A stretch of 9,290 bases of DNA from positions 1-9,290 of the forward strand of contig JAHIZN010000355.1 in the NCBI GenBank assembly GCA_018814245.1, given 5' to 3'. This stretch comes from a bacterium (lineage in GTDB: Bacteria > UBA9089 > CG2-30-40-21). Shown here piece after piece: positions 1-6,425 of the stretch. Every line of letters starts with the position of its first letter. Positions within the stretch are counted from its first letter, which is position 1. The notes beneath the pieces are model-generated. The model saw only the letters and a program-made list of their open reading frames with translations. It was not told the DNA's origin and searched no databases. The translations under genes and the position numbers were made by a program.

Positions 1-366
1 CAGCTACAAGTTTCTCACGAATAGCTGTAGCTGCAGGGCTTGTCCCTGCCATAATCATTCCTATGCCTGAATAGTTACGCCACAATTAACAATAGGTAAA
101 CTATTACAAGGGAAAGAGCCACAAAGGGTGTAAACATCAATGGGAAAGTTAACAAGACAAGAGTGCATTTCTTAGAATTTACACCCTTTGTGGCTCTTTC
201 TCTGTATCTGTATTCTGAATTCTGACTCCTGTATTCTTGCTGTCTGAGTAGTTTAACCTCATGGAATTGCCACAGGATATTGAGCAATTACGACAATAGG
301 ACCATAAGAAATAGCACACAGATGATGCGGATTAGACGGATTTGTACGGATTATTAAGGAAATCAG
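1..366. other. Gene-free left edge with degenerate palindromic repeats
   Basis: No credible gene is seen here. The stretch starts with short inverted repeats: CAGCTAC at 1-7 against GTAGCTG at 27-33, and GCAGGG at 33-38 against CCCTGC at 44-49. It then holds the perfect 23-bp inverted repeat listed separately. Around 200-240 there is TCTG/ATTC-rich sequence, and around 318-355 a degenerate run (GATGATGCGGATTAGACGG at 322-340) resembling the ATCTGCGG-type repeats found further right. A weak promoter-like pair (TTGAGC at 280-285, CATAAG at 303-308) lies upstream of the first gene, but it is too poor to call. Confidence 0.6.
112..200. repeat. Perfect 23-bp inverted repeat, 43-nt loop
   Basis: Bases 112-134 are exactly reverse-complementary to 178-200 (core AGAGCCACAAAGGGTGT), enclosing 43 bases. 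Weaker outer arms may extend the foldback: AGGTAAACTATT near 94-105 against GTAGTTTAACCT near 247-258. There is no T-run after the right arm, so this is not a typical intrinsic terminator. It is best read as a small foldback or MITE-like repeat. No clear target duplication was found. Confidence 0.85.
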
Positions 367-369
367 TTG

Positions 370-1935
370 ATGAAGAAATTTATTATTCTATTGATGATAT
401 TACTACCAACAACAGTACTTGCTGCGAATGAACCATCCATCAGGTTCAGGCCATCTGTCATTAAATTCCAGGAGGCTTCGCAGCACCAGCAGCTTCAACA
501 AACACTTGCGATCAAGAACGCTGGCAAGGGAATAATGAATGTGAGGCTGCGTTCATCCTGTGAATGCCTCAGCATAACCCCAAATATTGCCGCAATTACC
601 TCCAATAATATTCAACAGATACGCCTTAATCTTGATACACAGGATCGTGCTGGTAAGATAACCGAATATATATTTGTAGATTCAAACGACCCTGTCAATC
701 CACAAGTTACCCTGATAGTTGAAGGCATGGTCAATGGCAGCCATTCTCTAACTGCTAACAACATGCCAACACAAACAGTTACCTCCGGCATGGGTACGGC
801 TGGGGTAAGTGTCTGCCTCGCCCTCTTCTCCACACCAAACTGCAAATACTGTCAGAGATTAAAATCAGAGATAATCCCACAAATTGGCAAAAAACATGGG
901 GCAAGCATTAAACTTGAGGTATTTGAAATAAATCAGCCGGAAAATTACAAGAAACTGCTTTTATTGGAAAAGCAGATGAATACTCAAGACACCAGATTGC
1001 CGGTTATATTTATTGATAATCATCTGCTTTATGGCAAGAAACAAATACAACTGCATCTTGAAAATGAAATTAAGCAGTGCGTATCTTGCGGCGGCTGCGA
1101 ATATGGCGATATGTTGGACATATTATCAGATAAACCTGTTCATCTGACAGAAAAATTTGTCTCTGTCAGGCTTATTCCCCTGCTTATTGCCGGCTTATTA
1201 GATGGGATCAACCCCTGTGCCTTTGCCGCCATAATATTCTTTCTGTCGTATCTTGTGCTTGCCGGACGCGGACGCAAAGAAATACTGATGATTGGAATAT
1301 CGTTTACCACAGCAGTATTCTTGGCATATCTGCTGATTGGACTTGGAATATTTCATGTCCTGAAGATAGCAAATTTCAGGATTATTAATTACCTGATTGC
1401 ATCCATGACCATTATTCTGGGCATACTATCCATAATAGATTACCTGAAGATTAAACAGGGCAAATTACCGGAAGATGTGCCGCTGCCGCAGGCTATTACA
1501 AAACAAATAATCAACAGCAACACTTCCCATACACCGCCTGCAGATGAGCTTATCTGTTCTGGAACAACCTGTCATCTGCCAAAAACAAGGATTTATCAGA
1601 GTATTTGTAAACATGGTACGGCAAGCGGATATATTCTTTCGTCCTTTGGGTTGGGCGTAATCATTTCTCTCCTTGAGTTTTCATGTACCGGCCAGATATA
1701 TGTGCCTACCCTGATGTACATGGCAAAATTATCAGGATTAAAGATGCTGGCTTTTGGCTACCTGATTCTGTACAATCTGATGTTTATTGCTCCCCTGATT
1801 GTTATTTTTCTGCTGAGTTACAATGGTGTAAATTCAAAAACCCTTTCTGAATTTGCGAAAAAGCATGTTGCTGCCATAAAACTTGCTATTGCGGTATTTT
1901 TCTTTGGGATGGGGATATTGCTTCTGGTGTGGTAG
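370..1935 (+). CDS. DUF1573 / thioredoxin-like / CcdA-DsbD-like membrane redox protein
   Basis: Predicted 521-residue inner-membrane protein that would carry reducing equivalents from the cytoplasm to periplasmic disulfides. In order: signal peptide (about 1-19, ending VLAA); DUF1573-type beta domain (about 22-122) containing SCEC at 63-66; thioredoxin/glutaredoxin-like domain (about 145-235) with C-K-Y-C at 158-161 and a likely cis-proline at 211 (RLPVIF); a Cys cluster at 237, 240 and 243; then a six-helix-type CcdA/DsbD transmembrane region (about 267-521) with the two family Cys motifs, NPC-AFA (Cys283) and SCTGQ (Cys439). The loop between helices 3 and 4 adds Cys396, Cys401 and Cys413. 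ATG at 370 is preferred to TTG at 367 because AAGGA (356-360) lies 9 nt upstream. DsbD has the order periplasmic-membrane-periplasmic, whereas here both soluble domains precede the membrane part. The substrate is unknown; cytochrome c maturation or envelope protein reduction are both possible. Confidence 0.9.
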   Translation: MKKFIILLMILLPTTVLAANEPSIRFRPSVIKFQEASQHQQLQQTLAIKNAGKGIMNVRLRSSCECLSITPNIAAITSNNIQQIRLNLDTQDRAGKITEYIFVDSNDPVNPQVTLIVEGMVNGSHSLTANNMPTQTVTSGMGTAGVSVCLALFSTPNCKYCQRLKSEIIPQIGKKHGASIKLEVFEINQPENYKKLLLLEKQMNTQDTRLPVIFIDNHLLYGKKQIQLHLENEIKQCVSCGGCEYGDMLDILSDKPVHLTEKFVSVRLIPLLIAGLLDGINPCAFAAIIFFLSYLVLAGRGRKEILMIGISFTTAVFLAYLLIGLGIFHVLKIANFRIINYLIASMTIILGILSIIDYLKIKQGKLPEDVPLPQAITKQIINSNTSHTPPADELICSGTTCHLPKTRIYQSICKHGTASGYILSSFGLGVIISLLEFSCTGQIYVPTLMYMAKLSGLKMLAFGYLILYNLMFIAPLIVIFLLSYNGVNSKTLSEFAKKHVAAIKLAIAVFFFGMGILLLVW

Positions 1936-1960
1936 GAAGCGGTCAGAAATTGCGAATAGC

Positions 1961-2076
1961 GAATTGCGAATCTGTTCCATTCCTGCAGATTCGCAATTCA
2001 CGATTCGAGATTCGCGATTCCCGAATCTGTTTCATTTCTTCAGATTTGCAATCCGCGATTCGCAATTCGCGATTCG
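1961..2076. repeat. Two 55-bp tandem units of a GAATTCGC-type palindromic repeat
   Basis: Units 1967-2021 and 2022-2076 align without gaps at about 46 of 55 positions. The first also forms a perfect 14-bp stem, GAATTGCGAATCTG (1961-1974) against 1986-1999, with an 11-nt loop. A third, single copy lies at 6322-6362. The repeat begins about 25 bases after the stop of the redox gene, so it would be in that gene's 3' untranslated region. It lacks a T-run. Confidence 0.8.
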
Positions 2077-2105
2077 AGAAGGAGTTGTACCCTTCCATAT
2101 TTCTC

Positions 2106-2134
2106 TTGACATGCAATAGGTTTGCTGATAAAAT
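2106..2134 (+). promoter_or_regulatory. Near-consensus sigma-70 promoter
   Basis: TTGACA (2106-2111), a 17-nt spacer, then TAAAAT (2129-2134, 5 of 6 to TATAAT). Transcription would start near 2141 and run through the foldback repeat at 2138-2320 into the gene at 2364, giving a leader of about 220 nt. It lies just after the tandem repeat and just before the foldback. Confidence 0.7.
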
Positions 2135-2137
2135 ATG

Positions 2138-2320
2138 GTAATAGTTCACCGCAGAGGCGCAAAGACGCAGAGAATAAATCAGATTACAAAGCACAGAGGA
2201 GACATGCTACAGATTTTTCCTCTTTGGCTTTCTGTATTTTGTGTTCTGATTTCTGTTATTTGATTAATTTCCGTAACTCTGCGTCTCTCTCGTCTCTGCG
2301 GTTAGCTGAACTGTTACTAA
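2138..2320. repeat. Foldback CCGCAGAG/ACGCAGAG repeat in the gene leader
   Basis: The left arm has GTAATAGTTCA, then CCGCAGAG (2149-2156) and ACGCAGAG (2165-2172). The right arm carries their reverse complements, CTCTGCGT (2277-2284) and CTCTGCGG (2294-2301), followed by TGAACTGTTAC. The interior also pairs partly (CACAGAGGA against TCCTCTTTG). The arms are imperfect. A fragment of the same family lies at 4720-4737. The element fills most of the 5' leader expected from the promoter at 2106. Confidence 0.75.
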
Positions 2321-2363
2321 TCGCTCAGCAATCAGTTAAGAACAGGAAACAAGGAGTAAAACT

Positions 2364-3614
2364 ATGCGAATTATCGTGCAATTTATATGCAGCCTTTCTA
2401 TGATTATCCTGCCAGTATCTTCATTGGTGTATGCTCAGGATAATGTTGGGCAAGATAATATCCCGCCAACTATTACTATCAATGCCCCTCAGGAGAATGC
2501 CAAGGTTTTTCGTAAGGTTCTTGTTAGCGGCATGGTTAGTGATAATATAAGCGTTCATCGGGTGTTGATCAATGATGAGGAGATAGGTGTTTCATCTGGA
2601 AAAAGTGTCTTATTCTCTCATGAGGTGCATCTGCCAAATGTTGGACAAAATACGATTGTTATTACTGCTTATGACCTTGCTGGTAATAAATCAACACAAG
2701 GGGTGAAGATTATCTCCAGAATAGAGGCACATGTAGCTGTAGCTGATTTTGCAACAGAAAATGTCTCGCAGATAGAAGCAATATTTGCCAGTGATGTTAT
2801 TCGCAGAAGCATAGTTAATTCAAGGGTTTTTAAGGTAGTAGATAAACAGAATATGGAGATGATCTTAAAGGAACATGCCTTTCAACAAATTGGTTGTACC
2901 TCAGAGGATTGTGCTATAAAGATTGGGAATATCCTTAATACCCAGTATATATTTGTTGGGAAGCTCAACTCTATAAATGAGATATATTACCTTTGGGTAA
3001 AGATGATAGATGTGGAGACCGGAGAAATTATCATGGATGAATCAGAGGAATGTGCCTCTCGCAGCCCAAAAGAATTAGAGAAGACAGCTGACAGAATAGT
3101 AAGCAGGATAATTGACAAACTAATTGGTAATACAAAACTTACACAACAAGCTGGCTACTTGTCTCCTGTTCCTCAATCACAGGAACCATGCATAATGCAG
3201 CTCTCTGGCAATAAAATAGTTATAAATAAGGGAAGACATAATAGGGTAAAGGAACGGGACATATATGAAATCTATGAGGATGGCAATCTGATTGGATTAT
3301 TACAAATAGGAGGGGAAATCTATCCAGAAAAGGCAGTTGGCAGGATTACCTGGCAGAGAAAGGATAAATCAATAAAAACAGGGCTTCCAATTGTGTATAT
3401 CGGCAGACGAAAGATAGCTGGAATTGGATTGATGCTTGGAGGACATGATGATGTGTTCGGAGGTAGTCTATATCTGGATTATGTGAACAGCAAATCTAAC
3501 TGGGGATTTCAATACGGGTTTGGCGGATATGGATTGAACAGATATGAATCGAAATATGATGGTTTTAACTCTTCTTCTAAAAGTATCGATATATGTATTC
3601 GTCACCGTGTCTGA
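2364..3614 (+). CDS. Exported Ig-like / CsgG-LpoB-like / barrel protein, N-terminal part of a frameshifted gene
   Basis: Encodes 416 residues before a stop reached out of frame; the intact protein would be about 516. Signal peptide 1-24 (LVYA before QD). Residues 33-118 form an Ig-like beta domain beginning PPTITINAP, as in bacterial surface and sugar-binding proteins. Residues 121-255 resemble the CsgG/LpoB-type fold: HVAVADFA start, then a conserved-looking GCTSEDCA (177-184) and NTQYIFVGKL. Residues 280-345 resemble the C-terminal SH3-like domain of FlgT (KIVINKG, GLLQIGGEIYP). From about 350 glycine- and aromatic-rich alternating strands begin, as in an outer-membrane beta-barrel. ATG 2364 has AAGGAG (2351-2356) 7 nt upstream. 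Likely an outer-membrane protein with periplasmic domains, perhaps an accessory to a secretion or appendage pore; substrate and exact role are unknown. The reading frame is lost near 3589-3594. Confidence 0.85.
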   Translation: MRIIVQFICSLSMIILPVSSLVYAQDNVGQDNIPPTITINAPQENAKVFRKVLVSGMVSDNISVHRVLINDEEIGVSSGKSVLFSHEVHLPNVGQNTIVITAYDLAGNKSTQGVKIISRIEAHVAVADFATENVSQIEAIFASDVIRRSIVNSRVFKVVDKQNMEMILKEHAFQQIGCTSEDCAIKIGNILNTQYIFVGKLNSINEIYYLWVKMIDVETGEIIMDESEECASRSPKELEKTADRIVSRIIDKLIGNTKLTQQAGYLSPVPQSQEPCIMQLSGNKIVINKGRHNRVKERDIYEIYEDGNLIGLLQIGGEIYPEKAVGRITWQRKDKSIKTGLPIVYIGRRKIAGIGLMLGGHDDVFGGSLYLDYVNSKSNWGFQYGFGGYGLNRYESKYDGFNSSSKSIDICIRHRV

Positions 3615-3916
3615 TTAAATATCATATTAATTATGACAAGGCTGTCTCAGCCTATATAGGGTTTGGTGTTTCAAAGGCAGATCATGAGTATTCTTGTTAC
3701 AGCTATTCTTATGATCCTTATAATTATTCTCGCAATTCTTATGATTTTAAGGATACAGATAAGAGGTTGGTGCAGGTGATTAATCTTGGGATGGATCTCT
3801 TTGCCAGAAGCACAGTTCATCTTACCATTGATTGGAAATACTTTATGGGAGGAGACTTCCATGGATATGATACAGCTATTCAGGCATTGTCTGGAGGGGT
3901 TTCTATTAATTGGTGA
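3593..3916 (+). pseudogene. Out-of-frame C-terminal beta-barrel part of the gene at 2364
   Basis: These 107 codons continue the barrel begun upstream: alternating polar/aromatic strands such as CLIKYHINYDKAVSAYIGFGVS and HLTIDWKYFM, ending GGVSINW, a typical outer-membrane-barrel terminus with a final aromatic. The frame is open only from 3581, because TAA at 3578 blocks it upstream, and there is no ribosome site at the internal ATG. Removing one AT from the (AT)3 run at 3589-3594 fuses Asp409 of the upstream part directly to this ATG codon and yields one continuous barrel of 516 residues. The break may be a real mutation, an assembly or sequencing error, or less likely a programmed shift. 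Confidence 0.8.
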
Positions 3917-4060
3917 TTGCGAGGTATCAAGATTGAAGGTGATGAAGCAATCTAACTCGTTGCCATTGTGAAAGTAGAGACGCAACATTTCAAGCTGTGC
4001 AATTAGGATTTAATCCGCAGATTACGCAGATTTCACAGATTACAGATGAGATGGGGGAAA

Positions 4061-4088
4061 GTAGAGACGCAAAATTTCGCGTCTCTAC
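4061..4088. repeat. Intact 28-bp GTAGAGACGC hairpin nested in the element
   Basis: Ten-base arms GTAGAGACGC (4061-4070) and GCGTCTCTAC (4079-4088) flank AAAATTTC, so the whole is a near-perfect 28-bp palindrome. It begins exactly where identity between the two copies of the larger element stops (4060 versus 9271), consistent with its own insertion or with a variable element interior. Confidence 0.85.
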
Positions 4089-4121
4089 ATGCCTCTACGA
4101 GTTCACCATGTACCGTAGCTG

Positions 4122-4150
4122 TTGAATTTATTTTGCAATTTCTTTATAAT
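4122..4150 (+). promoter_or_regulatory. Promoter inside the inserted element
   Basis: TTGAAT (4122-4127, 4 of 6 to TTGACA), a 17-nt spacer and a perfect TATAAT (4145-4150). It points to the lipoprotein gene at 4258, with a start near 4157 and a leader of about 100 nt. The -10 box is part of the element's repeat-like TTATAATCTGCG sequence, so the promoter would have arrived with the insertion. Confidence 0.55.
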
Positions 4151-4241
4151 CTGCGATAATCTGCGAAATCTGCGGATATATTCTCTGTTTCTAATTGCAC
4201 AGGTCGCAACATTTTGCGTCTCTACAGCTATAAAATGATAC

Positions 4242-4250
4242 AAAGGAGGT
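4242..4250 (+). promoter_or_regulatory. Strong ribosome-binding site deciding the start at 4258
   Basis: AAAGGAGGT is nearly a perfect anti-Shine-Dalgarno complement and lies 8 nt before ATG 4258. The in-frame GTG at 4249 overlaps it and so cannot be the start. Confidence 0.85.
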
Positions 4251-4257
4251 GAAAAAA

Positions 4258-4704
4258 ATGAGGATTTTTGTGTTATTTTGTTTGATGTTGATTCCATTTG
4301 TGTTTAACGGTTGTGCTTCTAAATCAGGGTTCATTAAGAATGGTGAGATCAATCAGACAATTGTTCAGGAAGCAGTGGATGAAGAAAATATTACAGTAAT
4401 TGGGATTGGTGCAGCTGACCCAGACATAGAGAATAAAACCCAACGGATAGCAATGTCAAGAAATGCTGCTATTGTGCAGGCACAGTATGAAATGCTTGCC
4501 ATTGTCAAGGGAGTAACCCTTACTGGCGGTATTACTGTAGAAAAGACAATGGAGACCGATTCGCTTCTGTCCAGCAAGATTAATGCTGAAATCAAAGGAG
4601 CAGAAGTAGTTAAGACAGAATGGACTGCTGATGACGGCTGCATGGTTACCTTGAAACTTCCAAAAAAGAGATTAAAGGCAATGGGATTGAAGATGATTAA
4701 GTGA
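4258..4704 (+). CDS. LPP20/FlgP-like outer-membrane lipoprotein
   Basis: 148 residues. A short signal sequence ends FVFNGC, with Cys19 the likely lipidated residue; the Phe at -3 is not ideal but the pattern is otherwise normal. Residues about 45-135 match the LPP20 family style: VIGIGAADPD, then a long helix AMSRNAAIVQAQYEMLAIVKGV, then TEWTADDGCMVTLKLP. FlgP, a Vibrio/Campylobacter flagellar outer-membrane lipoprotein, is in this family, but many members are not flagellar. No charged +2 residue typical of inner-membrane retention is seen (Ala follows Cys), so outer-membrane sorting is plausible. It sits between two proteins with CsgG/FlgT-like domains, which suggests a shared envelope assembly. 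The exact function is unknown. Confidence 0.85.
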   Translation: MRIFVLFCLMLIPFVFNGCASKSGFIKNGEINQTIVQEAVDEENITVIGIGAADPDIENKTQRIAMSRNAAIVQAQYEMLAIVKGVTLTGGITVEKTMETDSLLSSKINAEIKGAEVVKTEWTADDGCMVTLKLPKKRLKAMGLKMIK

Positions 4705-4719
4705 AGATGAAAAATCTTA

Positions 4720-4948
4720 CACCGCAGAGACGCAGAGAAATATGGGCATGGTTCAAAAACAGATGGTTGAGAATAACCACCTGCTGCTCTGGCAGATGGG
4801 GACAGCAGGGGCAGGCTCTGTTCGTGAAGGCAGACTTCCGAAGTTTCCAAAACTTCGGAAGTCTGAAAACTTCGGAAGTCTAAGAGTCTCCTGTACATGC
4901 CTCCAGATTTTTTTCTGATAATCTGTGAAATCTGTGTAATCTGCGGAT
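4720..4948. repeat. Composite repeat region flanked by 7-bp direct repeats
   Basis: AATCTTA occurs at 4713-4719 and again at 4949-4955. The enclosed segment begins CACCGCAGAGACGCAGAG (4720-4737), as in the leader repeat at 2148, and ends with ATCTGTGAAATCTGTGTAAT then CTGCGGAT. The termini share only CCGCAG/CTGCGG. It may be an inserted element with a 7-bp target duplication, but the duplication is short enough to be chance. Between the ends is the three-armed palindrome listed separately. Confidence 0.4.
4831..4881. repeat. Three-armed CTTCCGAAG palindrome
   Basis: CAGACTTCCGAAGTTT (4831-4846) pairs perfectly with 4850-4865 (16 bp, 3-nt loop). A third arm at 4867-4881 repeats the second arm for 15 bases. 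Arms two and three therefore compete for arm one. No T-run follows directly, so a standard terminator is not supported. It lies about 95 bases before the gene at 4977. Confidence 0.8.
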
Positions 4949-4976
4949 AATCTTATGATGAGAGGGGAGAAACGAG

Positions 4977-6098
4977 ATGAAATATGTACTTATTTATTCG
5001 CTGGCTTTTATGCTGTTTTTTTCTGGTTGTGCTGCAACCAGAAAGGCGGCTATTAAACCAACTGCAGCAACAGAGGTAGTGGAGGCTGAAGGTCAGGCAC
5101 CAATCATCAAGGATGATCTGATTGGTGCCAAAAATGCAGCCTTAGCTGATGCTCAACGAGCTGCATTAGGGCTTGTTGTCGGTGTTTATGTAACTGGTGA
5201 AACCTTAGTCTCCAAGGCAGTCTTGCTTGAGGAAAACATCCTTGGACAAACACAGGGATATATTGAACGATACACCATCCTTAAGGAATATCGTCAGGCT
5301 GAGTTTTACAAGGTACGCATCAAGGCAGTGGTACGAAAAGAGGATTTAGCCCGAAAGATTGATGAAATGCAGCTTCCGACAAAACCATCACCCGTTGTAG
5401 CCTTCTGGATTGACGAGTATGTGGATGATACGGCAATAGAAGCATCAGCGATAGAGTCATCACTGAGCCAGCGTCTTATTAATGCCGGCTTTCGCGTAAG
5501 CGATGATAAGCCAAGGAATATCTTTGCTACTCGTGAAGATGCAGAAAAACAGGACGAAAAGGCTGAAAAGGCTGAAAGGGTCAATGCAGACATCCTTGTA
5601 CTGGGCAGGGCAGCAAGCCATTTTGTGACAGATAAGGATTTAGGGGGGCTGATCTCGTATCGGGCAACCGTTTCCTTAAAAATAGTTAAAGCAAATACCA
5701 GAGAGGTGATTACGACAATTGATGAGACCTCTGGCGGGGTGGATATAACCAGAGAGGCAGCAGCAAAGGCATCATTGAGCCGGGCTATTGAAAAGATTGA
5801 TGCGGATTTTGCCAAAAAGCTTTACGAAACATTAGAAAAGCAATCCGGCATTACTTTGAAAATATCCGGGATAGCTGACATCAATGAACTGAACCTGATT
5901 AACCGCTTAATTCGTTCATTCATAGAGGTAAAAGACTCCCGGGTAAGAAATTACTCCGGCAGCTCAGCGGTCATTGAGATTGCCTTGAAAAGAGGTACTG
6001 CCGCAGATATTGCCCGTCGTCTGGAACAACTTAAGGAACAAAGGATTAAGGTAATCTCTGCCGGGCAGTATGATATTGAGGCAACGGTGAATAAGTAA
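4977..6098 (+). CDS. FlgT-like / CsgG-like outer-membrane lipoprotein
   Basis: 373 residues. The signal sequence ends LFFSGC, with Cys18 as the probable lipidation site. Residues about 33-128 match the FlgT N-terminal/LPP20-type domain: EVVEAEGQAPI, DLIGAKNAALADAQRAAL, GVYVTGETLV, then QGYIERYTILKEY and a VRIKAVV strand. Residues about 138-288 look like the CsgG/FlgT-middle type fold (PVVAFWIDEYVDD, SSLSQRLINAGFRVSD, ADILVLGRAASH). Residues 289-373 form a small alpha/beta domain resembling those that assemble into secretion or flagellar rings. ATG 4977 has GAGGGG (4962-4967) 9 nt upstream. FlgT in Vibrio builds the H-ring around the flagellar basal body; here no flagellar gene is visible, so a ring or scaffold role in another envelope machine is only an inference. 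It is separated from the LPP20 gene by 272 bases of repeats. Confidence 0.85.
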   Translation: MKYVLIYSLAFMLFFSGCAATRKAAIKPTAATEVVEAEGQAPIIKDDLIGAKNAALADAQRAALGLVVGVYVTGETLVSKAVLLEENILGQTQGYIERYTILKEYRQAEFYKVRIKAVVRKEDLARKIDEMQLPTKPSPVVAFWIDEYVDDTAIEASAIESSLSQRLINAGFRVSDDKPRNIFATREDAEKQDEKAEKAERVNADILVLGRAASHFVTDKDLGGLISYRATVSLKIVKANTREVITTIDETSGGVDITREAAAKASLSRAIEKIDADFAKKLYETLEKQSGITLKISGIADINELNLINRLIRSFIEVKDSRVRNYSGSSAVIEIALKRGTAADIARRLEQLKEQRIKVISAGQYDIEATVNK

Positions 6099-6425
6099 GC
6101 GGTTAGCTGTCAGCCTTCAGCACATCACCCCCTACACTCGTCAGCGGGGAATGTAAGTCATTACGGTATAAAAGTCAGCGTTCAGCAATTCAGCAATTTA
6201 ACAATTGACAATGCTGAATTCAGGCAGCACCTCTGGCACAGGGTGTAGGGGCAATCCCCCTGTGGTTGCCCTCTGAAATAGCCTGTGGAAGAGGCAGCCC
6301 CTTTGACAAAAATTGTGAATCGTGAATCTGTTCTATTTCTGCAAATTCGCAATTCGCGATTCAGGAATATGGTTGGAGTTCAGGCTTTAGCCTTTCACTG
6401 CTGATAGATGAACGATATAAAAGGT
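6099..6425. other. Repeat-filled gap between envelope and toxin-antitoxin blocks
   Basis: No gene is seen. GCGGTTAGCTG at 6099-6109 repeats 2298-2308. A hairpin has AATTCAGCA (6187-6195) against TGCTGAATT (6212-6220). A GGGGCAA/TTGCCCT repeat lies at 6248-6272. A single copy of the GAATCTG...GCGATTC repeat known from 1967-2076 lies at 6322-6362. None has a T-run that would make it a clear terminator for the gene ending at 6098. Confidence 0.65.

Larger units (their letters stand above)
3991..4204. mobile_element. 214-bp non-autonomous MITE-like element with 10-bp target duplication
   Basis: CGCAACATTT occurs directly before (3981-3990) and directly after (4205-4214) this segment. Near the ends, CTGTGCAATTAG (3995-4006) is the exact reverse complement of CTAATTGCACAG (4191-4202). 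Inside these, ATCCGCAGATTACGCAGATTTC-type sequence on the left pairs with GAAATCTGCGGAT (4165-4177) on the right. It encodes no protein. A second copy of the left end begins at 9202, and the match starts exactly at the boundary predicted by the duplication. The transposase that moved it is not in the window. Confidence 0.75.
3974..4225. repeat. 28-bp GTAGAGACGC hairpin split by an insertion
   Basis: GTAGAGACGCAA (3974-3985) and TTGCGTCTCTAC (4214-4225) are the two 12-bp arms of one hairpin. Joining 3974-3990 to 4215-4225 restores a 28-bp palindrome with a 4-nt centre. It has the same length and nearly the same arms as the intact hairpin at 4061-4088. The hairpin was therefore the target of the element at 3991-4204. 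Confidence 0.8.

Noticed and set aside
75..287. Minus-strand 70-codon open frame
   Set aside because: It spans both arms of the 112-200 inverted repeat, its predicted peptide has no recognisable family pattern, and no ribosome site was identified.
1961..2076. CRISPR array
   Set aside because: Only two adjacent diverged units without unique spacers, and no cas genes; it is a tandem palindromic repeat.
1883..2403. Several overlapping 70-93-codon frames on both strands
   Set aside because: They are translations of the tandem and foldback repeats, with low-complexity peptides such as repeated RNSRF/IRDSRF.
4365..4898. Minus-strand 177-codon frame
   Set aside because: Antisense to the LPP20 lipoprotein gene and the adjoining palindromes; no family signature, whereas the + strand gene has a lipobox and a strong ribosome site.
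5306..5815. Minus-strand 169-codon frame
   Set aside because: Antisense shadow of the FlgT/CsgG-like gene, Ser/Ala-rich with no domain pattern.
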